Shown one piece after another: positions 15,577-24,578 of a DNA stretch of 64,000 bases. The stretch is taken from contig JAHDCX010000002.1 in NCBI GenBank assembly GCA_020629635.1, positions 363,936-427,935 of the forward strand, read 5' to 3'. Made by a program: the position numbers and the translations under genes. Source of the stretch: Acidimicrobiales bacterium (lineage in GTDB: Bacteria; Actinomycetota; Acidimicrobiia; Acidimicrobiales; SHLQ01). The notes under the pieces are model-generated. The model had not been told where the DNA came from. It searched no databases and saw nothing but the letters and a program-made list of their open reading frames with translations. Numbering within the stretch: the stretch's first letter is position 1; each line of letters begins with the position of its first letter.

Positions 15577-15606
15577 ATGACGATCTCCGAAGTGTTTCGT
15601 CCGTGA
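15577..15606 (+). CDS. Possible nine-residue leader peptide coupled to the CoA-transferase gene
   Basis: ATG 15577 starts M-T-I-S-E-V-F-R-P and ends at TGA 15604-15606, which overlaps GTG 15603 of the next gene (GTGA). With the -10 box 6 nt upstream, this ATG would be the first codon of a leaderless mRNA, and ribosomes could restart on the GTG. It may instead be the true N-terminus of the enzyme separated by a one-base indel. Confidence 0.4.
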   Translation: MTISEVFRP

Positions 15607-16802
15607 TCCCGCCGCTCGACGGGCTCCAGGTGATCGAAGGGTCCGCCTTCGTGGCTGCGCCGAGTGGCGGTATGACGCTCGCCCAGCTGGGTGCCGACGT
15701 GATCCGCTTCGATCAGATCGGCGGCGGGCTCGACCATGGCCGGTGGCCGCTCACCGAGGACGGTGCCTCGCTGTACTGGGCGGGCCTGAACAAGAACAAA
15801 CGATCCTTGGCGATCGATCTGCGGGATGCGGAGATCCAGGAGCTGTTGTCCGCATTGATCGCGAAGGCGGGAACGTTCCTCACCAACTTTCCGGCTCGAG
15901 GCTGGATGTCGTGGGAGTCGCTGGTCGCCCAGCGGCCGGACCTCGTCATGTTGGCAATCACCGGAAACCGGGACGGAACGACCGCGCTGGACTACACCGT
16001 CAATGCGGCCATCGGATACCCGGCGGTGACCGGACCGGTCGATCACCCCGACCCCGTGAACCACGTCTTTGCCGCGTGGGACGTCATTTGTGGGCAGACC
16101 GCGGCGCTCGGGATCCTGGCCGCCGATCGGCATCGCCTTCGGACCGGCCACGGGGCCAACATGACCCTGGCGTTGTTCGACGTCGCACTCGCAGCCGTCG
16201 CAGCGCTGGGCCACGTCGCAGAGGCACAGAAACTCGGTACCGAGCGCGAACGGTACGGAAACGACCTGTACGGCGCCTTTGGTGCCATGTTCGGTACCAG
16301 CGACGGGCATCACGTCTACGCCGTTGCGATCAGCGGCCGCCAGTGGCGGTCGCTCGTCGACGCGTGTGATGCGTCGACGGCAATCGAGGCACTCGCCAAG
16401 CGAACCGGACTCGACTTTGCGGTCGAAGGGGATCGCTTCGCTGCCCGAAGCGAGATCGCGGAGGTGCTCGGATCGTGGATCGCCGCCCGGTCGCTGTCGA
16501 CGGTGCGTGAGCGTTTCGACCAGCTCGGCGTGTGTTGGGGCCCATACCAGAGCTTTTCCGAGCTCGTCGAGAACGACCCTCGATGCTCGCTCGACAACGC
16601 GATGTTCCGCGCCGTCGACCAACCCGGAATCGGTGAGTATCTGACTCCCGGCTCGCCGATCGCCTTCGACGGAGCGCTCTGCGTCGAGCCGTCGCCAGCC
16701 CCCCGACTCGGTCAACACTCCGAGGAGATCCTCGGCGAACTCGGCCTGTCGACGGTCGAGATCGGTCGGCTCGTCGACGGCGGGTCGGTCGCCGTCGGGT
16801 GA
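15603..16802 (+). CDS. CaiB/BaiF family (class III) CoA transferase
   Basis: About 399 residues from GTG 15603 (an upstream in-frame GTG at 15552 lies before the inferred transcript start). The N-terminus PPLDGLQVIEGSAFVAAP, the GADVIRFDQIGGG segment, LNKNKRSLAIDLRD and the hinge sequence GHGANMTLALFDVALAAV are typical of family III CoA transferases, which move CoA between acyl groups through an aspartyl intermediate. The length is normal for the family. The substrate pair is unknown. It is divergent from the HD-GYP gene, and the helix-hairpin-helix gene follows at 42 nt. Confidence 0.9.
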   Translation: MIPPLDGLQVIEGSAFVAAPSGGMTLAQLGADVIRFDQIGGGLDHGRWPLTEDGASLYWAGLNKNKRSLAIDLRDAEIQELLSALIAKAGTFLTNFPARGWMSWESLVAQRPDLVMLAITGNRDGTTALDYTVNAAIGYPAVTGPVDHPDPVNHVFAAWDVICGQTAALGILAADRHRLRTGHGANMTLALFDVALAAVAALGHVAEAQKLGTERERYGNDLYGAFGAMFGTSDGHHVYAVAISGRQWRSLVDACDASTAIEALAKRTGLDFAVEGDRFAARSEIAEVLGSWIAARSLSTVRERFDQLGVCWGPYQSFSELVENDPRCSLDNAMFRAVDQPGIGEYLTPGSPIAFDGALCVEPSPAPRLGQHSEEILGELGLSTVEIGRLVDGGSVAVG

Positions 16803-16844
16803 CCCACCCATGGCCAAGGCCGTGGGCGCGTGGCACGCTGGAGT

Positions 16845-17267
16845 ATGGCGAATCCACTCACGTCCAACCCGTTGACCTCGATCAAGGGCATCGGCCCAGC
16901 GCTCGCCGAGCGCATGGCCGCGGCCGGATTCGACACGGTGCCGAAGGTCGCCGACGCAGCGACCGACGCCCTTGCGCAGGTGCAAGGGCTCAGCGAAGCC
17001 ACCGCGTCGAAGGTGATCACTGCAGCGCAGTCCGCCGTGCCCGATGGGCTCGCGATGATGGCCGGATCCTCGGGTGGGTCCGCCGCCTCGCCGGCGCCCG
17101 ATGACCGGCTCTCCCGTCTCGAGGCACGGGTCGCCGAGCTCGAGTCTGCGGTCGTCAAGGCGCGCAAGGAAGCGAAGAAGGCCGCCGGTCGCGCCAAGGC
17201 CGCCGAGAAGGCGGCGGCCCGCGGCACGAAGTCGAAGAAGAAGAAAAATAGGAAAAAGAAGAAGTAG
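16845..17267 (+). CDS. Helix-hairpin-helix protein with coiled coil and Lys-rich tail
   Basis: 140 residues from ATG 16845. The first 65 residues contain a helix-hairpin-helix repeat (LTSIKGIGPALAERMAAAGF, then a second hairpin around VQGLSEATASKVI), a non-sequence-specific nucleic-acid binding module. A short Gly/Ser/Pro linker, a heptad-like segment (LSRLEARVAELESAVVKARK) and an extreme poly-Lys C-terminus follow. Together they suggest a small DNA- or RNA-binding chromatin-like protein. It ends 17 nt from the convergent SHMT-like gene. Confidence 0.8.
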   Translation: MANPLTSNPLTSIKGIGPALAERMAAAGFDTVPKVADAATDALAQVQGLSEATASKVITAAQSAVPDGLAMMAGSSGGSAASPAPDDRLSRLEARVAELESAVVKARKEAKKAAGRAKAAEKAAARGTKSKKKKNRKKKK

Positions 17268-17284
17268 CTCGTCGGGGGTTCGGG

Positions 17285-18604
17285 TCAGGTGCAGAAGTGC
17301 ACCTGATCGAAGCCCGCCCGATAGGTAGTGACGGCTTCGGCGACCGCTTCCGGATCAGTTCCGAGGCCCGCGGCAACGAACTCGGCGACCTGTGGCATGT
17401 CCGCCGGGGTCAGACCCCACCTCGCGAGTTCGGGGGTGCCGAGGCGTAGGCCGTCTCCGTCGGGGAGTCCGATGCCGCACGCCAGCAGGTTTGCGCGTCG
17501 AAGATGGACCGCTGCCGCTTGGCCGGGCCCGTCGGGCCCCTCAAAGCCGGCACGGGTGGCGTCGACGATCAGCTGATGCGACTCGGTGACCACGCCACCC
17601 TCGGTTGTGTAGAGCGGCACGTCGAGCGAGGCCAATGCTGTGGCGAGCACGTCGGCCGATTCGACCATTGATCCGGCGTAGGCGTGACCGTGTTCGAGCC
17701 AGTCGAGCAGGGTGATCGCGAGTGCCGTCGAGCGTCCAGCGTCGAAGTTCGCCGTGAGTCCCGGAAAGGCGATGGCGTCGAGTCGCGCGGCGACAGACTC
17801 GTCGTTCGTGACAATGAGGCCACCGGCTGGGCCACCGAGCGATTTGTAAGTGCTCATCGTCATGAGGTGGGCGCCCTGGTTGAGCGGGTTTGGCCATGCG
17901 CCTCCCGCAATCGGACCGCACAGGTGGGCGGCGTCGAAGATGAGCGTCGCACCGCACGAGTCGGCGATTTGGCGGAGCGCGACGACGGGATGGTGACGCA
18001 GATTGCAGCTTGCCCCGACCGTGATGGCCTGGGGTTGGGTCTGCTCGGCGAGCTCGGCCATTGCCTCGACGTCGATCGTGTACCGGGTCGGGTCGATCGG
18101 GGCCTCGACGATCTCGAGGCCGTACAAGCCGGCTGCGCCGGCCCGGTGATGGGTGACGTGGCCGCCGATGGCGGGCGGCGGAACAATGATCGTGTCGCCG
18201 GGACGGCAGGACGCCATGAAAGCCATGAGGTTGGCCATCGCTCCCGAGCTCACTCGGAACTCTGCGTGGGCCGCGCCGAAGACCGAACACGCAAGGTCAC
18301 CGGTCATGACCTCGAGCTCCTCGATCGCCTCGAGCCCCATCTCGTACTTGTGCCCCGGGTGCCCAAGCGAGGGGCGTGATCCGAGCCCGGCAGCGAGCGC
18401 CGCTTCGGCCCTCGGGTTCATGACGTTGGTCGCCGGATTGAGGTTCAGGCACTCGCGTTCGTGGATCTGGCGATTCCGAGTGATCAGCTCGTCGATTCGC
18501 GCCCGTGTCGCTGCCGTCGAGGCGCCGTGTTGGGATCGGCGTATGGCGGCGACTCGCTCGTTGGCGGCCTCGGACATCCACGCTCGGCTCGATGCTTCGG
18601 TCAT
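17285..18604 (-). CDS. Serine hydroxymethyltransferase-like PLP enzyme (fold type I)
   Basis: 439 residues. Features of the SHMT family are seen: an N-terminal ECLNLNPATNVMNPRAEAAL, the GHPGHKYEMG region, SGAMANLMAFMA, the PLP-stacking FDAAHLCGPIAGG and the Schiff-base Lys in MSTYKSLGGPAGG. It departs from housekeeping GlyA, for example in NLNPATNVMNP in place of the usual LIASEN-type start, so it is better viewed as a paralogue, perhaps an aldolase or alpha-methylserine-type enzyme, than as the folate-linked GlyA. The two neighbouring systems, a dipeptide importer and a DAO-family oxidase, are consistent with amino-acid catabolism. Confidence 0.85.
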   Translation of the reverse strand: MTEASSRAWMSEAANERVAAIRRSQHGASTAATRARIDELITRNRQIHERECLNLNPATNVMNPRAEAALAAGLGSRPSLGHPGHKYEMGLEAIEELEVMTGDLACSVFGAAHAEFRVSSGAMANLMAFMASCRPGDTIIVPPPAIGGHVTHHRAGAAGLYGLEIVEAPIDPTRYTIDVEAMAELAEQTQPQAITVGASCNLRHHPVVALRQIADSCGATLIFDAAHLCGPIAGGAWPNPLNQGAHLMTMSTYKSLGGPAGGLIVTNDESVAARLDAIAFPGLTANFDAGRSTALAITLLDWLEHGHAYAGSMVESADVLATALASLDVPLYTTEGGVVTESHQLIVDATRAGFEGPDGPGQAAAVHLRRANLLACGIGLPDGDGLRLGTPELARWGLTPADMPQVAEFVAAGLGTDPEAVAEAVTTYRAGFDQVHFCT

Positions 18605-18716
18605 CGCTGCGGGAGCTTACGCCGTATGCCTGACCCGACTTGCTACCCGCTGGTAAGTAGTGGACCATGAGAGCCGCTCGCAGATGTGAGCTGCGTCACA
18701 CCAGGGGGAGACTTCC

Positions 18717-20471
18717 GTGACACTTTCGAGGCGTGCCCGCCGTTTGTTGGCCATCTTCTTTGCCTTCGCGCTCGTGGCATCGGCGTGCGGAGGCGAAGGT
18801 GACGGAGATTCGACAGCCTCCGATTCGTCGTCGAGCGACACTGGTGACAGCGGTGGTTCCGATGATGTCGAGGCAACCGACACCGGCGCTGACGCGAGCG
18901 CCGACGGTTCGGACCTCCAGACCGACGAGGCCGAAGAGGGCGGCGACTCGTCTGGTCCCGTCAGCGGCGGCATCCTCCGCTACGGATTCGAGTCCGACCC
19001 GGCCGACCTCAACCCGGCGGCCTCACCGTTCGCCCCCGGCGCCGACCTGATGGGCGCCGCGATCTTCGACACGATCACCATCTGGGACGAGAACGAGCAG
19101 TGGGTCAACAACATGTCGGAGAGCTTCACGCCCAACGACGACTTCTCGAGCTGGGACCTCACGCTCCACGCAGGCATCAACTTCCACGACGGCACCCCGC
19201 TCAACGCCGACGCAGTGATCCGCAACCTGCAGGAGCAGCAGAAGTCTCCGCTGCTTGGATTGTTCTACGGTCCGCTCTTCAACCCGGAGACGCCCTTCGA
19301 GAAGGTCGATGACCTGACGGTCCGGATCAACGCCAACGGGTCGAATTCGCTCATCCCGGCCTACTTCGCCTCGCAGCTCGGCATGATGGCGTCGCCCGCA
19401 TGGTTCGACGCGATCTCCGCAGATCCGAGCCTCCAGCAGATGCCAATCGGCGCCGGCCCGTTCAAGGTCGAGAGCCGGACACAGGACCAGGTGACGAGCG
19501 TGGTCCGCAACGACGACTGGTGGCGCACCGATCAGGAGATCTACCTCGACGGTGTCGACTTTTTCCCGATGCAGCAGCCATCGACCCGAACCGACGGTCT
19601 GCTCACCGGCGACCTCGATGTCGTGCACGTGACCGACGTGCAGAGCATCGAGACCTTCCGCAACGAAGACTCGATCGGTCGGGTGGAGCGAGCCGACGAA
19701 GACTTCTTCCTCATCTTCAACGCCGGCAAGGCTCCCTTCGACGACCTCCGAGTCCGTCAGGCCGCCACGGCGGCGTTCCCCCGTGCGATCTACACCGACT
19801 TCATCCAGCAGGGCATCGGGGTGCCGTCGGATTCACTGTTCCCGCCGAGCTCGGAATGGCACGACGCATCGATCACCCAGACGACCGATGATCCGGCGAC
19901 CGCCGAGGCGCTCATCGCCGAATACTGCGCCGAGGTGCCCGCCAGCTGCACCGACGGCAAGGTGAACATCGAGTACCAGAACAACGGCCCAGACCTCGTC
20001 CTCGACGAAATCCACGGCGTCATCTCGGATGGCTGGGCGCAGTACTTCAACGTCACGCACCAGGTCATCCCGCAGGACGAGCACATCAACGAGGTGCTCT
20101 TCGGCCTGTACGACGTGGCGACGTGGCGCTACCACGGCTTCCTCGATCCCGGGCTCGAGGAGTTCTTCTTCAGCTGCTCGACGATCAGCGCGATTTCGCT
20201 GAACTTCGCTCGCAACTGCAGCCCCGAGCGTGACGCCCTGCTCGAGCAGCAGCGGGTCACCGACGACCCGGCAGAACGTCAGGTGATCTGGCAAGAGATT
20301 CAGCAGGACCTGAACGATTCTCGCCAGTACCTCGTGATCTCGCCCACGATCTGGACGACGGGTGCCAACGACAACGTCAACGGTCTCTGCGATGCCCAGA
20401 CGATCAACGGTGACACGATCATCTGCGGTCTGCGCGGCGTCAACCACGTCCACTCGACCTGGCTGGGCTGA
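18717..20471 (+). CDS. Peptide/nickel-type ABC transporter substrate-binding lipoprotein (SBP family 5)
   Basis: 584 residues. It starts at GTG 18717 behind GGGGGAG. The signal peptide ends in a lipobox (VASACGG), followed by a Ser/Asp/Gly-rich linker of about 50 residues. The mature domain has the family-5 pattern: GGILRYGFESDPADLNPAAS, SWDLTLHAGINFHDGTPLNADAV, and a C-terminal QQDLNDSRQYLVIS. It binds a peptide or similar solute outside the membrane and delivers it to the permeases encoded next. It is the first gene of a five-gene importer operon. Confidence 0.93.
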   Translation: MTLSRRARRLLAIFFAFALVASACGGEGDGDSTASDSSSSDTGDSGGSDDVEATDTGADASADGSDLQTDEAEEGGDSSGPVSGGILRYGFESDPADLNPAASPFAPGADLMGAAIFDTITIWDENEQWVNNMSESFTPNDDFSSWDLTLHAGINFHDGTPLNADAVIRNLQEQQKSPLLGLFYGPLFNPETPFEKVDDLTVRINANGSNSLIPAYFASQLGMMASPAWFDAISADPSLQQMPIGAGPFKVESRTQDQVTSVVRNDDWWRTDQEIYLDGVDFFPMQQPSTRTDGLLTGDLDVVHVTDVQSIETFRNEDSIGRVERADEDFFLIFNAGKAPFDDLRVRQAATAAFPRAIYTDFIQQGIGVPSDSLFPPSSEWHDASITQTTDDPATAEALIAEYCAEVPASCTDGKVNIEYQNNGPDLVLDEIHGVISDGWAQYFNVTHQVIPQDEHINEVLFGLYDVATWRYHGFLDPGLEEFFFSCSTISAISLNFARNCSPERDALLEQQRVTDDPAERQVIWQEIQQDLNDSRQYLVISPTIWTTGANDNVNGLCDAQTINGDTIICGLRGVNHVHSTWLG

Positions 20472-20519
20472 ACAGCGACGACGCTCAGCTGACAACAGAC
20501 GACCGCCGAGGGGGACCGG

Positions 20520-21479
20520 TTGTACATTCTCAAGCGACTTGCACAGATGGCGCTGGTGGTGCTCGCCGTGACGTTTCTCGCTTTCGCAGCGATGAACCTG
20601 CTCGGCGACCCACTGACGAACATCCTCGGTCCGATTGCGACGGCGGACCCGGCCGATCTGACCGAGGATCAGCGTGCGGATCTGATCGAAGCGCGCGAGA
20701 CGTACTACCTCGATGATCCGTTCCTCGTTCGCTACGGACGCTGGCTCGGCGACATGGTCACCGGCGACTTCGGTCGGAGCTTCAAGAACGACATCAAGGT
20801 GAGCACCGAACTCGCCAATCGCCTACCCGTCACGGTGTTCTTGATGGTGTACGCCCAGATCATCGCAGTGGTGATCTCGATTCCCTGGGCGGTGTTCGCG
20901 GCGTCGCGGGCGTACCGATTCGTCGACAAGTCGTCGACGGTCGTCTCGTTCGGGATGCTCGGCATTCCGGTTTTCGCGCTCGTCGTGCTGTTGTTCTGGC
21001 TGTTCGTGGTGCGCTTCCAGATCTTCCCGCTGCGTTTCGACGACACGGACCTTGGCTCTCGGCTGTGGTCGCTGTTCATCCCGGCGGTGTCGCTCGCGAT
21101 CCCGCTGATCGCGACCTACCAGCGACTGTTGCGGACCGACCTCATCTCGACGCTGCAGGAAGACTTCATCGCCGTTGCTCGGGCCAAGGGCATGAGCGAT
21201 CGCCATGTGCTCTTTCGCCATGCCCTGCGACCCTCGCTCTTCTCGATGCTCACCGTCTTCGGCATCAACACCGGGGCGCTGATCGGCGGGTCGATCGTCG
21301 TCGAGCAGTACTTCCAGATCCCGGGTATCGGGCGGGCGGTCATCGAGGCGATCATCCGAGATGACTTCCCCGTCGTGCTCGCGATCGTCGTGATCGTGTC
21401 GGTGATCTTCGTCGTGATCAACGTGCTGGTCGACATCCTCTACACGTACCTCGACCCGAGAGTGAAGCTCGATGGCTGA
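20520..21479 (+). CDS. DppB-type ABC permease
   Basis: 319 residues starting at TTG 20520 (GAGGGGGA upstream). The N-terminus YILKRLAQMALVVLAVTFLAF is the usual first helix of DppB/OppB permeases. There are six predicted membrane helices, with the cytoplasmic EAA-like loop DFIAVARAKGMSDRHVLFRHALRPS that contacts the ATPases. It ends 8 nt inside the next permease gene, so the two are translationally coupled. Confidence 0.93.
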   Translation: MYILKRLAQMALVVLAVTFLAFAAMNLLGDPLTNILGPIATADPADLTEDQRADLIEARETYYLDDPFLVRYGRWLGDMVTGDFGRSFKNDIKVSTELANRLPVTVFLMVYAQIIAVVISIPWAVFAASRAYRFVDKSSTVVSFGMLGIPVFALVVLLFWLFVVRFQIFPLRFDDTDLGSRLWSLFIPAVSLAIPLIATYQRLLRTDLISTLQEDFIAVARAKGMSDRHVLFRHALRPSLFSMLTVFGINTGALIGGSIVVEQYFQIPGIGRAVIEAIIRDDFPVVLAIVVIVSVIFVVINVLVDILYTYLDPRVKLDG

Positions 21480-22452
21480 ACAGATGCAGGCCGGCGCCAA
21501 CATCGGCGCCGTCACCACCGATCTCGGATCCAATGCGCTGTCGCCTCCCGACGAGTCGCCGATCCCCGAGGCGAAGTCGGTTGCCCGGCGACTCGGACTC
21601 GGGTTCTGGCTGAGCGTCGGGTGGCTGGCACTCGTCGTTCTGCTCGCCCTGCTTGCACCGTTGTTCACGCTGGAACGTGGTGAGGCCCGAGCGAACCCCG
21701 ACCGGAGCGTGTTCACTCTCGCCCATCCCGAGGACACCGCAGTCGCGGGTCGTCTCGACAGCCCCGAACCTGGCCTCTGGTTCGGTTCGGACAACACGGG
21801 CCGAGACGTGCTGAGCCTGACGATCTGGGGCTCGCGAATCTCGTTGCTCGTCGGCTTCGTCGCCATCGTCATCGGGTTTGTTGTGGGCGGGACGCTGGGC
21901 ATCATCGCGGGCTACTTCAGGGGGTGGTTCGACACCGTGGTGTCCTTCTTGTTCACCATCCTCTTGTCGTTCCCGGCGCTGATTCTGGCGATCCTGATCA
22001 CGACGTTGCTGGGAAGAACGTTCCTGTGGATCTCCGTGTCCTTGGGCATCTTGGCGATCGCTCCGGTGGGGCGACTCGCCCGGGCACAGACGCTCGTGTT
22101 TGCCGAACGGGACTTCGTGATGGCCGCCCGCATCCTTGGCGCCAAGGACTCGCGCATCGTGCTGCGCGAGCTGCTCCCCAACGTCGTGATCCCGATGTCG
22201 GCGCTCGCGCTGCTCGGCATGGGTATCGCCATCGTCGCCGAAGGCACCTTGGCGTTCCTGGGTATCTCGACCGCCGACGGGCTGAGTTGGGGCAAACAGA
22301 TCTTCGAGAGCGGATCGAGACGAGAACACCTTGAAGCCGGGCCCCACGCGGCACTGTTCCCGATCGGGGTCACCTTCCTCACGGTGCTCGCACTCAACTT
22401 TGCTGGTGACCGGCTCCGTGAGGTCTTCGACGCCAAGGAGCTGGCGTTCTGA
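21472..22452 (+). CDS. DppC-type ABC permease
   Basis: 326 residues: a cytoplasmic N-terminal extension of about 45, then six membrane helices. [22 protein letters not shown] and the EAA loop [24 protein letters not shown] mark the DppC/OppC family. It forms the membrane channel together with the DppB-type permease. ATG 21472 overlaps the preceding gene, and the stop overlaps the start of the next ATPase gene. Confidence 0.93.
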   Translation: MAEQMQAGANIGAVTTDLGSNALSPPDESPIPEAKSVARRLGLGFWLSVGWLALVVLLALLAPLFTLERGEARANPDRSVFTLAHPEDTAVAGRLDSPEPGLWFGSDNTGRDVLSLTIWGSRISLLVGFVAIVIGFVVGGTLGIIAGYFRGWFDTVVSFLFTILLSFPALILAILITTLLGRTFLWISVSLGILAIAPVGRLARAQTLVFAERDFVMAARILGAKDSRIVLRELLPNVVIPMSALALLGMGIAIVAEGTLAFLGISTADGLSWGKQIFESGSRREHLEAGPHAALFPIGVTFLTVLALNFAGDRLREVFDAKELAF

Positions 22453-23453
22453 TGGCCCCGCTCCTCGAACTCGACGACGTCTCGGTCACGTTCAACACCC
22501 CCAAGGGCCCCGTCTACGCGGTCAACAACGTCAACCTTTCGGTCGAACGTGGTCAGGCTCTCGGCATCGTGGGGGAGAGCGGCTCCGGCAAGTCCGTCAC
22601 GATGAAGACCGTGATGGGGCTCCTGCCCCGCACCGCGACCATCGGCGGATCGGTCACCTATGACGGGCTCGACGTCTTCGATCTTCCGAGCGATCGGCGC
22701 AAGCATTTCTACGGCGTCGACGTGGCGATGATCTTCCAGAACCCAATGACGTCGCTCAACCCCGTCAAGCGAATCTCGGCTCAGCTCACCGAGGGCATGA
22801 AGTACCACGACGGGCTGTCCTCGTCTGCCGCCGACGACAAAGCGCTCGAGCTGCTCGAACTGGTCCGGATCCCAGACCCGAAGAAGCGGATGAAGCAGTA
22901 CCCGCACGAGCTCTCGGGCGGCATGCGCCAACGTGTCGTCATCGCCATGGCGTTGGCGAACGATCCGTCGCTGCTGATCGCCGACGAGCCGACCACCGCC
23001 CTCGACGTGACGGTGCAGCGCGACATTCTCGACCTACTCGATCAGCTGAAGGCTGAGCGGGACATGGCGATGATCCTGATCACCCACGACTTGGGCGTGG
23101 TCAAGGATCGCACCGATGAGATTGCCGTCATGTATGGCGGCCGGCTGATGGAGGCCGCGACGACGGGCGAGGTGTTTGCGGACACGGCGCATCCGTACAC
23201 CGAGGCGTTGCAACGGTCGATCCCCGACATGACGATGGAGCGTGGGACGCGCCTGACCCCGATCGAAGGGAGCCCGCCGGATCTGTCGATCAAGCCGACC
23301 GGCTGCCCGTTTGCTCCCCGATGCGGCTATGCAACACCCGAGTGTTCGACGGCGATCCCGGACCGGATGCCCGTCCCCGGATCGACGACGCACGTGTTTG
23401 CCTGCCACCACCCTCGTGGTTCGGCCGGCGCTGTTCAGGAGGTGAACGCCTGA
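22452..23453 (+). CDS. DppD/OppD-type ABC ATPase
   Basis: 333 residues with Walker [10 protein letters not shown], signature LSGGMRQRV, Walker [13 protein letters not shown] and H-loop LITHDLG. The C-terminal oligopeptide-transporter domain contains the Cys-rich Fe-S type motif ([15 protein letters not shown]). It energises import of the peptide-like substrate with its partner encoded next. Start and stop both overlap neighbouring genes (TGATGG). Confidence 0.94.
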   Translation: MAPLLELDDVSVTFNTPKGPVYAVNNVNLSVERGQALGIVGESGSGKSVTMKTVMGLLPRTATIGGSVTYDGLDVFDLPSDRRKHFYGVDVAMIFQNPMTSLNPVKRISAQLTEGMKYHDGLSSSAADDKALELLELVRIPDPKKRMKQYPHELSGGMRQRVVIAMALANDPSLLIADEPTTALDVTVQRDILDLLDQLKAERDMAMILITHDLGVVKDRTDEIAVMYGGRLMEAATTGEVFADTAHPYTEALQRSIPDMTMERGTRLTPIEGSPPDLSIKPTGCPFAPRCGYATPECSTAIPDRMPVPGSTTHVFACHHPRGSAGAVQEVNA

Positions 23454-24439
23454 TGGTCGGTGTCGGTACCGCACCCCTGCGGGGTGACGATCTGTTGATC
23501 CGTGTCGAGAACATGGTCGTCGAGTTCAACACGAGCGGCGGAACGGTCCAGGCCGTCAGCGACGTGTCATTCGATGTCGCCGAGGGGGAGACGCTGGGCA
23601 TCGTTGGCGAATCCGGATGTGGCAAGTCGACGACGGCCAAGGCGATGATTCAGCTGCCGCCGCCGAAGTCGGGTTCGGTGATGTACGCCGATCGGGATCT
23701 CACCGAGATCAGCAAGGAAGAACTCCGGCGTTCTCGTGCCGACCTGCAGATGATCTTTCAGGATCCGATCTCGTCGCTCAATCCCCGGCGCACCGTGTGG
23801 GACATCATCCGTGAGGGCGTCGACATCTGGGGAACCGCAGGCGTGTGGAGCGACGCTCGACTCGTCGAACTCATGGAGCAGGTCGGCATCGACCCGCAGT
23901 ATCGCGATCGCAAGGCGTACCAATTCTCCGGCGGCCAGTGCCAGCGCATTTCGATCGCTCGGGCCTTGGCGCTCGACCCCAAGGTGCTGATCTCCGACGA
24001 GCCGGTCTCGGCGCTCGACGTCTCGGTCCAGGCGCAGATCCTCAACCTGCTCGACGACCTGAAGACCCAGCACGCCCTCACGATGCTGTTCATCAGCCAC
24101 GACCTCGCCGTCGTGCGCAACGTGTCGGACCGGGTGATGGTGATGTATCTGGGGCGGGTCGCCGAGGTGGGCGACGCCGATGCCTTGTTCGCCAACCCGG
24201 CACACCCCTACACCCAGGCGCTGCTTGCGGCGGTGCCGGGTTCGGGGGTGAACGCGAGCGCACGTCTCGAAGGCGAACTGCCGTCGCCGCTCGACCCGCC
24301 CGAAGGCTGTCGCTTCCACACTCGGTGTCCCCACGTGACCGAGGTGTGCAAGACCACCGTGCCGGAGTTCACCCAGCACGGCCCCGACCACTGGGTGGCC
24401 TGCCATCACCCCCAATCCACGCCAGTCGAGATTCGCTGA
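23453..24439 (+). CDS. DppF/OppF-type ABC ATPase
   Basis: 328 residues from ATG 23453, which overlaps the preceding stop. Motifs: Walker A GESGCGKST, Q-loop MIFQDPISSLNP, signature FSGGQCQRI, Walker B VLISDEPVSALD, H-loop FISHDLA, and a C-terminal Cys motif (GCRFHTRCPHVTEVC). It completes the importer: one binding protein, two permeases, two ATPases. The longer upstream frame is inside the previous gene and not needed. Its stop codon falls in the first copy of a duplicated hairpin element. Confidence 0.94.
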   Translation: MVGVGTAPLRGDDLLIRVENMVVEFNTSGGTVQAVSDVSFDVAEGETLGIVGESGCGKSTTAKAMIQLPPPKSGSVMYADRDLTEISKEELRRSRADLQMIFQDPISSLNPRRTVWDIIREGVDIWGTAGVWSDARLVELMEQVGIDPQYRDRKAYQFSGGQCQRISIARALALDPKVLISDEPVSALDVSVQAQILNLLDDLKTQHALTMLFISHDLAVVRNVSDRVMVMYLGRVAEVGDADALFANPAHPYTQALLAAVPGSGVNASARLEGELPSPLDPPEGCRFHTRCPHVTEVCKTTVPEFTQHGPDHWVACHHPQSTPVEIR

Positions 24440-24578
24440 GCTTCCCGGGGCTTCGCCCCTCCACGGCTCGGATCCGTCATCGAACCCTCTGGGTTCTCTT
24501 CCTCGACCTCGCTCGTGCTGAGCTTCCCGGGGCTTCGCCCCTCCACGGCTCGGATCCGTCATCGAACCCTCTGGGTTC
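24435..24578. repeat. 62-bp direct duplication carrying two hairpins, between convergent genes
   Basis: Copies at 24435-24496 and 24517-24578, offset 82 bp, appear identical. Each holds GGGGC-TTC-GCCCC and GAACCC-TCT-GGGTTC hairpins. The first copy includes the stop of the DppF-type gene and the second reaches the stop of the convergent oxidase gene, so they may act as a bidirectional terminator. Confidence 0.85.
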
